Source of the DNA: Flavobacterium sp. ov086
GTDB taxonomy: Bacteria; Bacteroidota; Bacteroidia; Flavobacteriales; Flavobacteriaceae
Assembly: GCF_900187965.1 (NCBI RefSeq)
Contig: NZ_FZNL01000021.1
Location: forward strand, 58,422 to 122,421
Length of the DNA: 64,000 nucleotides
Direction: 5' to 3'
The translations under genes and the position numbers were made by a program. Positions 62,294-64,000 of this stretch are shown piece by piece; the stretch's first letter is position 1; each line of letters begins with the position of its first letter. The notes beneath the pieces are model-generated. The model did not search any database. It was not told the origin of the DNA and was given only the letters and a program-made list of their open reading frames with translations.

Positions 62294-63010
62294 ATGAAAA
62301 AATCAATTATTGCCTTTGTTACGCTCGCAGTATTAGCATCTTGTAACAAAAAAGAATCAACTACTGACAACTTACATATTACCGGAAATATTAAAGGATT
62401 AAAAAACGGAACTTTATATATTCAAAGAATTGTTGACACTTCGCTTGTTGCTATTGACAGCATCAAAATAGACGGAAACTCAGCATTTGAAAGCAACATT
62501 AAATTAGAATCTCCAGAGATGTTGTATTTGTTTCTAGATCGCGGAGTAACCAATTCATTAGACAATAACATTTTATTTTTTGCAGAACCTGGAAATATCA
62601 ATATCGATACCAATCTGGATAATTTTATCTATAATGCTAAAATCACCGGATCTAAAAATCAGGAATTATACGAGCAATATCAAAAAATAAATTCTCGTTT
62701 TATTGATGAAAATCTCTCAATGGTTGAAGCCAGATTTAAAGCAATAAAAAGACAAGATCAAAAAGCGATTGATAGTCTTAATGCTAAACAAGAATCAAAT
62801 ATCAAAAGAAAATATCTATACGCTACAAACTTTGCCATTAACAACAAAGATCACGAAATTGCACCTTATATTGCTTTAGCAGAGATTTATGATATCAATA
62901 TCAAATTCCTTGATACCATTCAAAAATCGATGACTCCAAAAGTAGCGCAATCACTTTACGGAAAAAAGTTAACCAAATATATTGCTGATATAAAAAAGGA
63001 GCAAAAATAA
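62294..63010 (+). CDS. DUF4369 domain lipoprotein
   Basis: A 238-residue lipoprotein with lipobox ASC (IIAFVTLAVLASCNKKES). The DUF4369 domain covers about residues 25-125 (HITGNIKGLKNGTLYIQRIV, then DSIKIDG and FFAEPGNINID), normally found at the N-terminus of thioredoxin-like lipoproteins; here the protein continues with a helical part and has no redox motif. The ATG at 62294 is the start: a longer frame begins inside the upstream terminator. The TATTTTG at 62267-62273 is a likely -7 element with 1-base shorter spacing. Confidence 0.88.
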   Translation: MKKSIIAFVTLAVLASCNKKESTTDNLHITGNIKGLKNGTLYIQRIVDTSLVAIDSIKIDGNSAFESNIKLESPEMLYLFLDRGVTNSLDNNILFFAEPGNINIDTNLDNFIYNAKITGSKNQELYEQYQKINSRFIDENLSMVEARFKAIKRQDQKAIDSLNAKQESNIKRKYLYATNFAINNKDHEIAPYIALAEIYDINIKFLDTIQKSMTPKVAQSLYGKKLTKYIADIKKEQK

Positions 63011-63107
63011 TTTTTTATAATTACGATAAAACAAAAAAAGGATCAAGAACAAAACCTGGGGAGGAATGTCGAAATAAAATTAGAAATTTGCAATCTAAGA
63101 ATTTGAT

Positions 63108-63455
63108 ATGACTCCTATAGATCTTTTAAAATTTATGCTTCCTGATTTTTTAGTAGAACACTTTGAAGTAGTTTCTACCACTAACACAGAGGAAGTATTA
63201 CATCTTTATTTTGAAGAAAAAATAAAACCTCCACAAGAGTTTAATGCCTTCGAACTTGTTTCTAAGGGCTTTGTGGATGAGATTACTATTCAGGATTTTC
63301 CCCTAAGAGGTAAATTTGTGTATTTACATATCAAAAGGCGTCGTTGGACTAATAAAAGCACCGGAGAAATTATCAAAAGAGACTGGACTTTAGTAGCTAA
63401 AGGAACACGCATGACCCAAGAGTTTGCGGCTTTTTTAAAAGAAATTAATCGATAA
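63108..63455 (+). CDS. ISAon1 transposase N-terminal region protein
   Basis: A 115-residue protein: MTPIDLLKFMLPDFLVEHFE, then FELVSKGFVDEITIQDFPLR and KRRRWTNKSTGEIIKRDW. This is the N-terminal product annotated with ISAon1 family elements and ends with a TAA at 63453-63455, overlapping the catalytic frame by a few bases. Confidence 0.9.
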   Translation: MTPIDLLKFMLPDFLVEHFEVVSTTNTEEVLHLYFEEKIKPPQEFNAFELVSKGFVDEITIQDFPLRGKFVYLHIKRRRWTNKSTGEIIKRDWTLVAKGTRMTQEFAAFLKEINR

Positions 63456-64000
63456 CAGCGCTACAGATTGTCATACCATTGGAGGATTCTTTGGAGTCAA
63501 CGGTAAAAAACTCCAAAGACAGTACAAAAAATACCTGAGTTCCTTTATAAGCTGGGCTCCACGCGAACATGCACACCAATGGATTATTTACCCTGAAAAT
63601 ATGGGTACCCATTTATCTATTGACGAAGTAGCATTGTCCCAGGGTGAACTTTATACTATTTTAACCAATAAGAAATTCAAAGGTAAAAAAGGATCTTTGG
63701 TAGCTATTGTTGCCGGAACCAAAGCTGATCAGGTAATAGAGCACCTCTGTAAGATCGATTACAGGAAGAGGTCTTTTGTCAAAGAAATAACACTTGACAT
63801 GGCAAATTCTATGAAATTAATCTCAAAGAGATGCTTCCCTAAAGCAATACAGGTCACTGACAGATTCCATGTCCAAAAATTAGCTTTGGAAGCATTACAA
63901 GAAATTAGAATTAAGCATCGATGGGAAGCGATGGATTCTGAGAATCAATTAATACTACAAGCAAAATCAGAAAACAAACCATACATCCCAGAGCTGTTGC
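63451..64000 (+). CDS. ISAon1 family transposase, partial
   Basis: The catalytic frame in the +1 phase relative to the N-terminal product (about 183 codons visible, open to the window end). Blocks: TIGGFFGVNGKKLQRQYKKY, THLSIDEVALSQGELYTILT with the first catalytic Asp, SLVAIVAGTKADQV and QVTDRFHVQKLALEAL with the second Asp. The third acidic residue lies outside the window. No ATG begins the frame before the conserved part, so it may be made by frameshifting or from an internal or unusual start. Confidence 0.85.

Larger units (their letters stand above)
63108..64000 (+). mobile_element. ISAon1-type insertion sequence (left part)
   Basis: Two overlapping frames of an ISAon1/ISL3-like transposase, which runs off the window. 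The left end should lie between 63011 and 63107, but I could not identify a terminal inverted repeat without the right end. Confidence 0.8.

Overview
The window is a stretch of chromosome from a Bacteroidota bacterium, almost certainly a Flavobacterium or close relative. The evidence is the AT-rich composition, promoters with the TAnnTTTG -7 box (some with TTG 17-21 bases upstream), SusC/SusD and HmuY families, an ISAon1-type transposase, and many family-typical intergenic repeats. I see no tRNA, rRNA, CRISPR array or prophage. Gene order is mostly housekeeping genes mixed with envelope functions, on both strands.

Layout. 0.4-4.6 kb: a rhodanese-thioredoxin lipoprotein, a DUF2461 protein, a GT4 glycosyltransferase with an unusual C-terminal extension, and an orphan lipoprotein. 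4.8-10.2 kb: murB with three small followers (membrane protein, GNAT, PaiB-like), then a GT2 glycosyltransferase overlapping a sigma-70 factor gene, then a TonB protein. 10.3-12.4 kb: a DUF4184 gene broken by an in-frame TAG, a PH-domain protein and an M48 protease. 12.8-19.9 kb: lipA, a GAPDH gene, a TPR hybrid histidine kinase, lpxK, and a Nif3-like/coiled-coil pair. 20.1-24.3 kb: a hydrolase, an ArsR-type regulator divergent from a cytochrome P450/ABM monooxygenase pair, and an RluF-like pseudouridine synthase. 24.7-31.1 kb: a CorA-like transporter, a three-gene membrane/HTH cluster with paired operator-like palindromes, a structured RNA element, folD and ffh.

31.4-36.0 kb is a three-gene O-acetylation operon (SGNH, LysM-SGNH, MBOAT). 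36.3-40.5 kb is a heme-uptake locus: a TonB receptor and HmuY, divergent from a DUF6607 gene, with a perfect inverted repeat between the two promoters. 40.7-45.4 kb is an orphan SusC/SusD pair bracketed by two diverged copies of a hairpin repeat. 46-57.7 kb holds argS, a second TonB receptor, cutC, fabH, an S9 peptidase, an ABC ATPase, and an OmpA/lipocalin pair. 57.8-63.0 kb holds htpG, a patatin and two lipoproteins. The window ends inside an insertion sequence.

Functionally, the locus leans towards the cell envelope and nutrient uptake: TonB feeds three TonB-dependent receptors, MurB/LpxK/FabH build the envelope, and the SGNH/MBOAT operon probably acetylates a cell-surface polymer. The most interesting signals are non-coding: the structured element at 28514-28626, the operator-like palindromes in front of three regulated units, and dense islands of several unrelated short-repeat families between genes. 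For several genes the TAnnTTTG box also fixes the start codon, because the longest possible reading frame would begin inside or upstream of the promoter.
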